From an uncultured Treponema sp. (lineage in GTDB: Bacteria > Spirochaetota > Spirochaetia > Treponematales > Treponemataceae): a stretch of 13,185 nt of DNA. The stretch's first letter is position 1; every line of letters starts with the position of its first letter. Below are positions 7,618 to 13,185 of this stretch, piece by piece. Where the stretch lies: contig CAJPTT010000021.1 of the NCBI GenBank assembly GCA_905373565.1, positions 1 through 13,185 on the forward strand, given 5' to 3'. The notes beneath the pieces are model-generated. The model saw only the letters and a program-made list of their open reading frames with translations. It was not told the origin of the DNA and searched no databases. A program made the position numbers and the translations under genes.

Positions 7618-8241
7618 TTAAAAGTGATACCGGGCGGCAAAGCCGATATTTAAGAAATTACCGGTACGATTGGAGCGTTTATCTTTATACCATTGCGGAA
7701 CGATATCCCACGATAATTCGCCGCCGAACGACCATTCGGGGGAATATTGGTAAAAAACGCCGGCCTGAGGTCTAAAGAACAAACTGACATACCGTGTCCC
7801 GTTATAAGACTGAAAATCGCCGCCAATCCCGAAGGTGAGCGGAATACGGAATTTTTCGATCGCAAAGGTGTATCCTGAATTGACGGTGAAAGGAATAGCA
7901 AAATAGAGATTACTACCGAGCGTTAAATGAAACGTAAAAGCGATATCCCCCCCGATCGAAACACCTTTCGTGAGATAGTGAGTATACCCGAGGAAGATGC
8001 TGCCGCCCGGATAGATATTGGTTTTGATCGCAAATTTCTCCGGCGAAGTGTTAAACAGCGGTATTCCCAGCTGTAACCCCATGCGGATAAACTGGTCTCC
8101 CTTTCGGATAGGCTCATAGACATACGCAGTAATAGGTGTCTGCACGGATGGCGGGGCTGTTTCTTGGGTTTCGGCAGCTTCTTGCGCAAAGGTATTCCAC
8201 ATCAAAACAGAAAAAAAGAAAAGTACACAACAACGTTTCAT
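7618..8241 (-). CDS. Small outer-membrane beta-barrel protein (predicted)
   Basis: A 207-residue protein with a Sec signal peptide: MKR, a hydrophobic core, then probable cleavage after TFA (residue 19). The mature protein has a short Pro/Thr/Glu-rich segment (20-37) followed by alternating hydrophobic/polar strands with many Gly and aromatic residues: FIRMGLQLGIPLF, GGSIFLGYTHYL, VSIGGDIAFTFHL, YVSLFFRPQAGVFYQY, FGGELSWDIVPQW. It ends in an aromatic, RYHF, typical of a barrel C-terminal strand. Size fits an 8-stranded OmpW/OmpA-like barrel. I chose the ATG at 8241 over an in-frame ATG at 8259: 8241 gives a canonical Met-Lys-Arg signal start and has GGA (8249-8251) 7 nt upstream, while the upstream ATG has no RBS. 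First gene of the barrel-lipoprotein-rarA unit. Specific function not recognised. Confidence 0.82.
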   Translation of the reverse strand: MKRCCVLFFFSVLMWNTFAQEAAETQETAPPSVQTPITAYVYEPIRKGDQFIRMGLQLGIPLFNTSPEKFAIKTNIYPGGSIFLGYTHYLTKGVSIGGDIAFTFHLTLGSNLYFAIPFTVNSGYTFAIEKFRIPLTFGIGGDFQSYNGTRYVSLFFRPQAGVFYQYSPEWSFGGELSWDIVPQWYKDKRSNRTGNFLNIGFAARYHF

Positions 8242-8257
8242 AAAAAAATCCAACTCC

Positions 8258-8286
8258 ATTTCAAGTTAAGGGATTAAAAATATCAA
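8258..8286 (-). promoter_or_regulatory. Candidate promoter for the beta-barrel/lipoprotein/rarA unit
   Basis: On the minus strand TTGATA (8281-8286) and TGAAAT (8258-8263) are separated by 17 nt in the gap after rnfA. The -35 is good and the -10 moderate; the leader to the ATG at 8241 would be only about 10 nt. A second possible pair, TTGTTT-17-TAAACT, lies further upstream in the same gap. No intrinsic terminator for the rnf operon is visible in 8260-8339, so read-through is possible. Confidence 0.3.
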
Positions 8287-8339
8287 CCGTAGTAGTTTAT
8301 CCCATAGGGTATCTTTAAACAATCCGTATATATCGTAAG

Positions 8340-8903
8340 TTACAGGAGCGCCGGTGTCAGCCATGCGATGTCCCATGCATAGAGGGCTAATGCAACCATT
8401 CCCATGCTGATCAGCAACAGCGGCGCATTTTTCCATTGGGTGCTCACATTGCTCTCTTCAACTCTCCGTTTGACGGCGCATAGAACAAACGACCAAACAA
8501 GCATACTTACCAAAGCGCTTGCCAAAATAGCAATCAGTTCGGTATAGGTACAAGCCTCATAGAGTGTAAAAAGCACGATTCCACCGGAGAATAAGCGTTC
8601 GCGTATCAGCCGGGTTTTCCTTTGCCGAAAAAGCATTCGGTGTAAGATAAGATCGCAAAGGTAAACAAGGATCAAAGCAACGAGCGGTGTTACAACGACA
8701 ATACCAATAGGCAATAAAATATAAAATTCGAGTAGCCAACTAATTGAAGCGGAAATGAGTATGACCACACCGTCCCGTAGAATAAACGGAATAATCACAC
8801 GGGTTGAACGCGCATTCATTGACAGACGTTCCAAGCCGATGCCTTGTAAAAAAATTATGGAAGCAGGAAAGGTATAAAAAAAGATTACAGATACGATAAA
8901 CAT
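8340..8903 (-). CDS. rnfA: Diverged RnfA-like integral membrane subunit
   Basis: A 187-residue inner-membrane protein with about six hydrophobic segments, assigned as RnfA/NqrE-like from its place at the end of an rnfCDGE-type operon and a weak match to the family. In known RnfA/NqrE proteins a Cys in a GxCPFLG motif and a second Cys in a PLITTNC motif help hold a [2Fe-2S] cluster within the membrane. Here the corresponding segments read GIGLERLS (21-28) and LFSGGIVLF (104-112), so both cysteines are replaced. The long arginine-rich loop RQRKTRLIRER (93-103) is also unusual. An in-frame GTG at 8915 overlaps the rnfE stop, but the ATG at 8903 has GAGGGG just upstream and is preferred. No rnfB follows; the next gene encodes a barrel protein. 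The assignment rests on context as much as sequence. Confidence 0.65.
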   Translation of the reverse strand: MFIVSVIFFYTFPASIIFLQGIGLERLSMNARSTRVIIPFILRDGVVILISASISWLLEFYILLPIGIVVVTPLVALILVYLCDLILHRMLFRQRKTRLIRERLFSGGIVLFTLYEACTYTELIAILASALVSMLVWSFVLCAVKRRVEESNVSTQWKNAPLLLISMGMVALALYAWDIAWLTPALL

Positions 8904-8907
8904 ACGT

Positions 8908-8913
8908 CCCCTC
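8908..8913 (-). promoter_or_regulatory. Ribosome binding site that favours the rnfA ATG
   Basis: GAGGGG on the minus strand lies 4 nt before the ATG at 8903, the same spacing as the strong RBS of the 77-residue gene. It overlaps the alternative GTG at 8915-8913, which makes that GTG unlikely as the main start. Confidence 0.6.
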
Positions 8914-8914
8914 A

Positions 8915-9511
8915 CTACCGCCGATTTCGATATGCTTCATCGGTTTGAAACGGTAACAACTCACCCTTATGAAAGCTGCGAAAAAGCCAGAGCGCGATAC
9001 CGAGCAACATCAAGACACCGGCGTTGCTGCCCCAAAATTTAAGCGGTAACGTAAACGGAAGCAGTGTAATGCTAAATAATCCGGAAGGCGCCGGCAACGA
9101 AAGCGTACCGAATACCACAATCTCCCGTAATATCGACACTACCGCTAAGAGGAGTGTATATGTTACCGGCAATTCCAGCGGATACCGGCTTGAATCATAC
9201 AGGCCGAGAGTGATAATCAATATATATGAAAATGCTGCAAGATAGATATACCGTTCAAGGATAACTGCAATAACAGGGAAAACGGCGCCTACTACCTGTG
9301 CATATAACGCCGTTGCAAGCATAAGATTGATATAGGTTATAATCTGTATCGTTTTATCGATTTTAAAATAATTGATAAGCTTTCTGCTTAACATACCGGC
9401 GGCAAAAAGGAGCCAAAATTCGGTAATAAAAATCAGTCCTTCGGCAAAGTGAGCAATGAGTGGAATGATCGGGCATAATCCTAAAAAAAAGATAATCGAT
9501 TTATTTACCAT
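8915..9511 (-). CDS. rnfE: Diverged RnfE-like integral membrane subunit
   Basis: A 198-residue, six-helix inner-membrane protein. The N-terminal FLGLCPIIPL (9-18) matches the GLCPAL motif of RnfE/NqrD, and SILREIVVFGTL (126-137) matches the family's REIxGxGTL segment followed by a Pro-rich loop, so homology is clearer than for rnfA. Cys13 is the only cysteine in the protein. The second membrane cysteine expected in PLIVVNC is replaced (PVIAVILER, 79-87). The ATG at 9511 is 1 nt after the rnfG stop (TAATATG), with a G-rich stretch in the end of rnfG as the probable RBS, which indicates coupling. Codons 6-9 run through eight consecutive T. With RnfA it would form the paired inverted-topology core of the complex. 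Confidence 0.8.
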   Translation of the reverse strand: MVNKSIIFFLGLCPIIPLIAHFAEGLIFITEFWLLFAAGMLSRKLINYFKIDKTIQIITYINLMLATALYAQVVGAVFPVIAVILERYIYLAAFSYILIITLGLYDSSRYPLELPVTYTLLLAVVSILREIVVFGTLSLPAPSGLFSITLLPFTLPLKFWGSNAGVLMLLGIALWLFRSFHKGELLPFQTDEAYRNRR

Positions 9512-9512
9512 A

Positions 9513-9980
9513 TTACCGCCCCTGCCTTCTCATCAATGTTTCAATTTTATTTCGGTGCATTGTAATAGCCGCTTGTGTTATTCCGTAGCGTTCCGCCTGT
9601 TCCGGAACGGCATCGACTCCGGCAAGTCCGCAAAAAATACAGCCGGTTGAGCGTTCATAAAAAAAGACGGCAGGATAAACACCGTACTTGCCGGTTACCG
9701 GAAGCATAAACACCAGCGCTTCGCGTCCTAAGTATGAGGCGGACAATAGAAATCGGAACGGCAAACCCGATAATCTTGAATTATCAAGCCCTATAATGGT
9801 TATTTGTTGACCGTTAAGCCCCTGATTCGCACGGCACAATTTTTCTGCCGCAGCAGTGAGATATTTTTTATCGGTACTTTTTCGCAAATACACCAAACCG
9901 AAAAACAAGACTAAAAACACGAACAAAATTCCCGCAAATGCGGCATATTTTTTTAAAAGGTTCTGCGCGCTATCGGTCAT
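9513..9980 (-). CDS. rnfG: Short, diverged RnfG-like subunit
   Basis: A 155-residue protein with one N-terminal membrane helix (about 13-32) and an extracytoplasmic domain, the RnfG/NqrC layout, but shorter than the usual 190-220 residues. It sits exactly where rnfG belongs, between D and E. In RnfG the FMN is linked by a phosphoester to the last Thr of a [S/T]GAT motif near the C-terminus. The best counterpart here is RYGITQAAIT (131-140), where Gly133 and Thr135 fit but Ser and Ala are replaced. The region that usually contains ETPGLG is missing. A CxxC pair (Cys114, Cys117) in the extracytoplasmic part is not a family feature I know. The ATG at 9980 overlaps the rnfD stop by 4 nt (ATGA). 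It could be a membrane-anchored accessory protein that is no longer flavinylated. Confidence 0.6.
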   Translation of the reverse strand: MTDSAQNLLKKYAAFAGILFVFLVLFFGLVYLRKSTDKKYLTAAAEKLCRANQGLNGQQITIIGLDNSRLSGLPFRFLLSASYLGREALVFMLPVTGKYGVYPAVFFYERSTGCIFCGLAGVDAVPEQAERYGITQAAITMHRNKIETLMRRQGR

Positions 9981-11005
9981 AGAGCACCTCGTCTTCTTCT
10001 ATAGATGCACGATTCCAACCATTCAATGAGCGGATTAAAGCAATCGACAAACAAAACGGCAAAAGGAATACCGGCAGGTACCGCAGCGGGGCCGGTGATG
10101 AAAAATGCAAAGACGCCGGTCAGTATGCCTGTAATACATCGCCCTTCCCATGAACGGGGAATAGACCCACCGTCATTCATAACAAAAAACGCTGAAAAAA
10201 GAGCACCGCTTGTCAATAGTGCGGATAATATATCACCTTTTCCATAAAGGCCTGTCTGCTCTACGGACGGGAACAGATATACGAGCAACCCGTAAACGAC
10301 CAGAAACGTAAAAGGAATTGTCTTATTAATCGTTTGTAATGCAAGCAATATAATCGAAGAGCACAACGTTAAGAGATTATACCGAAAGGCCGGTATTGCA
10401 GACGGGTAGTGAAAAAAAAGCCCGATATAACCTTCCGGCAACGTTACACCGGCTCCGTGGAGAAATGTTGAATTAAACATTGACGTTACATACTGATCCA
10501 TCGGCGTCTGCAGAAGACCGGAAGCTTCCATTGCAGCAAAAACACTTCCGCCGGACACTATTTGGTCAAAGCCAACCGGCTGTATAAAGAACTCCGGTTT
10601 GCACACTGCTGCAATGCAAACGGCCAGCATGACAGGGTTAATCCACGAGAAACCTCTTCCGCCGAAAACACCCCAGCTGAAAAAGTAACTCATAAACGCG
10701 ATCAAAAAGCTAAAGCCGAAACCGCTATTAACCGGTATAAAAAAACCTATCAATAATCCTATTACGAGCGCATGAATATCAAATGCCCTTTTACCTTGCC
10801 TATAATTGATAAAAAAAGCGGCAAGAGCTGCTGCTGCGCCGGTAGATATAATTAGGAAAATGCTTGCAAAATCGTGCAAAATTCCCATGACGATAAGCTG
10901 GAGCGACAGTAAGCTCAGCACAAGTATTGTCGTATGCCGCGCATTCGAACCGGTATAGATATAGGGCGCAGGAGTGAATGTTGCAGCGTTACGGTTATGA
11001 GGCAT
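9977..11005 (-). CDS. rnfD: RnfD/NqrB-like membrane subunit
   Basis: A 342-residue polytopic inner-membrane protein with about nine to ten hydrophobic segments, close to the length of RnfD (about 320-350). Family landmarks are FGGRGFSWINPVML (114-127) for the FGGxGxNxFNPA motif, NDGGSIPRSWEGR (277-289) in the place of TDPVTSPxTxxG, and the final FAVLFVDCFNPLIE (315-328) for FAILxxNxxxPLID. The covalent FMN site (DxxSGAT in known members) aligns with TSMFNST (174-180): the acceptor Thr180 is present but Ser, Gly and Ala are changed. The ATG at 11005 has GGGAG 6 nt upstream and lies 11 nt inside rnfC. Homology is confident; flavin binding is not. Confidence 0.88.
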   Translation of the reverse strand: MPHNRNAATFTPAPYIYTGSNARHTTILVLSLLSLQLIVMGILHDFASIFLIISTGAAAALAAFFINYRQGKRAFDIHALVIGLLIGFFIPVNSGFGFSFLIAFMSYFFSWGVFGGRGFSWINPVMLAVCIAAVCKPEFFIQPVGFDQIVSGGSVFAAMEASGLLQTPMDQYVTSMFNSTFLHGAGVTLPEGYIGLFFHYPSAIPAFRYNLLTLCSSIILLALQTINKTIPFTFLVVYGLLVYLFPSVEQTGLYGKGDILSALLTSGALFSAFFVMNDGGSIPRSWEGRCITGILTGVFAFFITGPAAVPAGIPFAVLFVDCFNPLIEWLESCIYRRRRGAL

Positions 11006-12272
11006 GGTTCACTCCCCGCTGCGCCGTCGATTTGATAATAGTGCACAATGGAATACGTACCGGACACACTGCCGAACAGCAAGCACAGCCGCTGCATAGT
11101 TCAATAGACCGGAGTGTTTCGGGAGTGTATCGCTCTCTTGAAATATGGCGCACGGTGTCGATTGGATCGATATATACGGGGCAACTCCGCAGGCATTGTC
11201 CGCAATGGCCGCACTCCTCCAGCTGTTGTTGAATGTCGATATCCTTCCCGACTGCGTGAATCGATTTAATGCCCTTACCGGCGGGTAAGTCCAAACTGTC
11301 TACCAGCGTCCCGCTCAGTAAGCCGTTCAAAATAATGTGTGTGTTTTTGCTTTTAAAGCCGCCGCATTCTTCTATGAGATGACCGATCGGTGTACCGATG
11401 CGTACTTTAACAACTTTGGCGTATCCCACCGTTTTACCGGTGAGAAGCAGATACGTCGTTAGCATAGGTTGATTGTGCCGTATCGATTCATACACTGATA
11501 AGGCTGTCGAAGCATCGATAACGACAGCGCCTTTTTCCGCCGAACGGGTATGACTATTTCCTGCAGGATAAGTTTGCCGGACGATAATGTGTGCAAGATC
11601 ACGATCGGGAATAGCAGTTCCGATCGTATCAAAAAGTATCCTGTCTTTTTTTTCCGCACCTGTTTCAACGATGATTTTTGCAGCCCCCATCGCATGTGCA
11701 ATAATGCCGATTCCTTCCGCGACTTCACGGATAAACCGGTGGGCTAAAAAAGAGTCAAGCATACAGGTAGGATCTTTATCGTAAAGGATAACGGTTAACA
11801 CCGTTACGCCTTGTTTTACCGCTATTCTAATGTTTTCTGCCAGAGATGTTGTTTCTCCCGCCGTGTTAACTAAACCGGCAAAGTCGAAAAAATGAAGGAG
11901 CCCCGACGGCTCACCTTGCTTCCATTGATAAGGAGAGCGCTGTTTGCCGAGTATTTCGAAAGCCCCGCCTGTTCGGATATGAATCCCACGAAAGGAATGT
12001 CCATTGGGAAGTTGAGCATCGATAATCCCGGAAACAACACCGGGGACCGAAGCATGTACATGCACCGATGAACTGTTCGCCGCGCGAGCGATCATCTGCC
12101 CTTCATTTACAAAATCCCCCACAGAAACCAGCGGAAGGCTGTTCATTTGCGTCCTGAAGGCAAGCGGCATCAACGCATATTGCGGTAAAAAAGCATTTCC
12201 TTCAAACTGAGTATCTAAGCGGATATATTTTGCTTGCTGTTGTCCCCGTTTAAACCGTATAAATTCCATCAT
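10995..12272 (-). CDS. rnfC: RnfC-like iron-sulfur subunit with altered NADH/flavin motifs
   Basis: A 425-residue peripheral subunit. Domains in order: an N-terminal barrel-sandwich domain with VSVGDFVNEGQMIA...VHASVPGVVSGI (49-83); the flavoprotein-51kDa-like domain (about 130-260, ending with GNSHTRSAEKGAVVIDASTA-type sequence); an SLBB-like segment with IGTPIGHLIEECGG (292-305); and two ferredoxin-type [4Fe-4S] motifs, Cys354/357/360/364 and Cys393/396/399/403, each ending in CP. In normal RnfC the middle domain carries GLGGAGFPT and NGAECEPY, which form the FMN/NADH site. Here these positions read AGLVNTAGETTS (132-143) and VILYDKDPTCML (161-172), so the site looks lost. The ATG at 12272 overlaps the upstream stop by 4 nt; an ATG three bases further in is an alternative. 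It probably accepts electrons from a partner other than NADH, if it is active at all. Confidence 0.9.
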   Translation of the reverse strand: MMEFIRFKRGQQQAKYIRLDTQFEGNAFLPQYALMPLAFRTQMNSLPLVSVGDFVNEGQMIARAANSSSVHVHASVPGVVSGIIDAQLPNGHSFRGIHIRTGGAFEILGKQRSPYQWKQGEPSGLLHFFDFAGLVNTAGETTSLAENIRIAVKQGVTVLTVILYDKDPTCMLDSFLAHRFIREVAEGIGIIAHAMGAAKIIVETGAEKKDRILFDTIGTAIPDRDLAHIIVRQTYPAGNSHTRSAEKGAVVIDASTALSVYESIRHNQPMLTTYLLLTGKTVGYAKVVKVRIGTPIGHLIEECGGFKSKNTHIILNGLLSGTLVDSLDLPAGKGIKSIHAVGKDIDIQQQLEECGHCGQCLRSCPVYIDPIDTVRHISRERYTPETLRSIELCSGCACCSAVCPVRIPLCTIIKSTAQRGVNHAS

Positions 12273-13185
12273 CGTATCCTGCTCATTATAATCAGAACAT
12301 AGGGAAATAACAATGTACCGAGGATGATAAAAAATGAGATTAACGGCCCAAGCGTATAGATGTTGAGCGGCCGATAGGCGGCGGCGGTAAAACCGGTTTG
12401 TGCTATCAGCATTTTTTCCAATGGAAGTAGTGCGAGCCGTTCATGTTTTAATGCGCGGAGAATAAACACCGTATCGAAGGCATACAGGATTTTTTCTTCG
12501 CGGTACAGCTTTCCCGTCGAATCTTCATAAAAGGAATCAAAGAGTATCTGTGTGTCAGGCGTAAGCGGCGGTAGCGGTTCGTGAACATTGAGATAAGGTA
12601 AAGCAGCCGTATACCAACAATCTTCTATATAATTACTTAAATCAGGGAGATAATCTTGCGGCCTCGATGTTTGTACAGTAAAAAAGCCCGAAGCGGTGAA
12701 CGGAAACAACTGCTGTGAAACCGGCTGCGGTACGTTCAGTTTACCCGTAGCAGGATTCAAACGGTTTGTTGAAAACACAAGCGGGATAACTGCGGAAACG
12801 ATCAGCAAGGCGCCGGTCAGTATGGTGGTATTGATAGCATATCGGGTATTCCAAAACTGCGACCACGATTGCGGGTGCATCGCAAATAGCTTTAACGAAG
12901 GATGTTGGCGATATTGTTCCAGATACGTTTCTCTTATCTGCAAAAAGCTGTGCACTGAAAAGAGCATAGTTGCCGATAACAGTAGCGCTAACAGAAAAAA
13001 ACACAACGGAACGATTCCGTCAATAACTGCGGTCAATAACGGCGCGGCGGGTAGGATAAGCATAAACTTATTATGCTTTATCCGTTCTTTAAGCTGCTTC
13101 CATGGAATTGTCAGTTCATTTTCCAGCGCCTCAAGCCAGTATGCAGCGGTTAATATGCTTAATAAGGCGGTTGCAGACGATAAAC
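12269..13185 (-). CDS. Polytopic membrane protein of unknown function, 5' end beyond the window
   Basis: The reading frame is open from the window edge (first full codon at 13183) to the TGA at 12269, giving 304 visible residues. The Met codon at 13063 is internal: 40 further codons without a stop precede it and continue a hydrophobic, protein-like sequence, and no RBS precedes that ATG. Visible parts are membrane helices at about residues 1-20, 41-77 (long, possibly two), 117-137 and 279-302. A charged Trp/Lys-rich linker (26-40) and an extracytoplasmic or cytoplasmic domain of about 140 residues (138-278) complete it; this domain is rich in Pro and Tyr. No iron-sulfur, flavin or nucleotide motif is visible. 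It overlaps rnfC by 4 nt (ATGA), so it is translated with the Rnf-like complex and may be an extra subunit or assembly factor. I do not recognise the family. Confidence 0.8.
   Translation of the reverse strand, partial: LSSATALLSILTAAYWLEALENELTIPWKQLKERIKHNKFMLILPAAPLLTAVIDGIVPLCFFLLALLLSATMLFSVHSFLQIRETYLEQYRQHPSLKLFAMHPQSWSQFWNTRYAINTTILTGALLIVSAVIPLVFSTNRLNPATGKLNVPQPVSQQLFPFTASGFFTVQTSRPQDYLPDLSNYIEDCWYTAALPYLNVHEPLPPLTPDTQILFDSFYEDSTGKLYREEKILYAFDTVFILRALKHERLALLPLEKMLIAQTGFTAAAYRPLNIYTLGPLISFFIILGTLLFPYVLIIMSRIR

Noticed and set aside
8901..8915. GTG start for rnfA at 8915
   Set aside because: The RBS GAGGGG overlaps this GTG and is placed for the in-frame ATG at 8903.
12269..13063. 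Membrane gene starting at the ATG at 13063
   Set aside because: The frame stays open to the window edge with protein-like sequence and there is no RBS before this ATG, so it is internal.

Overview
The window looks like chromosome of a host-associated spirochaete, most likely an oral Treponema. This is inferred from recognisable protein families and not from a database search. Supporting signs are a lone PTS EIIA-like regulator with no transporter beside it, a Cys-anchored lipoprotein with a spirochaete-type relaxed lipobox, a small outer-membrane beta-barrel protein, and a strongly diverged Rnf-type membrane complex. I see no tRNA, rRNA, CRISPR array, transposase or phage gene.

Layout. Positions 1-205 are intergenic: three hairpins packed into the first 100 bases, then a good sigma-70-type promoter. 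The plus strand carries a ptsN-like EIIA gene (206-652) and a 77-residue thioredoxin-fold-like protein (706-939), closed by a strong terminator (961-1004). Everything else is on the minus strand and converges on that terminator. Read in the direction of transcription (right to left), it starts with a membrane-protein gene whose 5' end lies outside the window (12269-13185), followed by rnfC, rnfD, rnfG, rnfE and rnfA (8340-12272). Next come a beta-barrel protein (7618-8241), a lipoprotein (6583-7602), a rarA ATPase with a long C-terminal extension (4320-6590), malQ (2146-4206) and galE (1113-2081).

How the genes work together. The first minus-strand block is one tightly packed operon. The membrane protein overlaps rnfC by 4 nt, rnfC overlaps rnfD by 11 nt, rnfD overlaps rnfG by 4 nt, rnfG and rnfE are 1 nt apart, and rnfE and rnfA are separated by 11 nt. 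The order C-D-G-E-A is that of known rnfCDGEAB operons, but rnfB is absent where it should follow rnfA. Most cofactor-binding motifs expected in the encoded subunits are also altered. These are the flavin/NADH motifs of RnfC, the SGAT-type flavin attachment motifs of RnfD and RnfG, and three of the four Cys ligands of the RnfA/RnfE membrane iron-sulfur cluster. Only the two [4Fe-4S] motifs of RnfC are intact. This maintained but apparently rewired or redox-disabled Rnf-like complex is the most interesting part of the window.

The second block pairs two envelope proteins with rarA, whose GTG start lies inside the lipoprotein gene. The RarA homologue carries about 300 extra residues resembling a methyltransferase fold with a damaged SAM-binding loop. 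malQ and galE form a small carbohydrate pair (alpha-glucan rearrangement; UDP-glucose/UDP-galactose interconversion).
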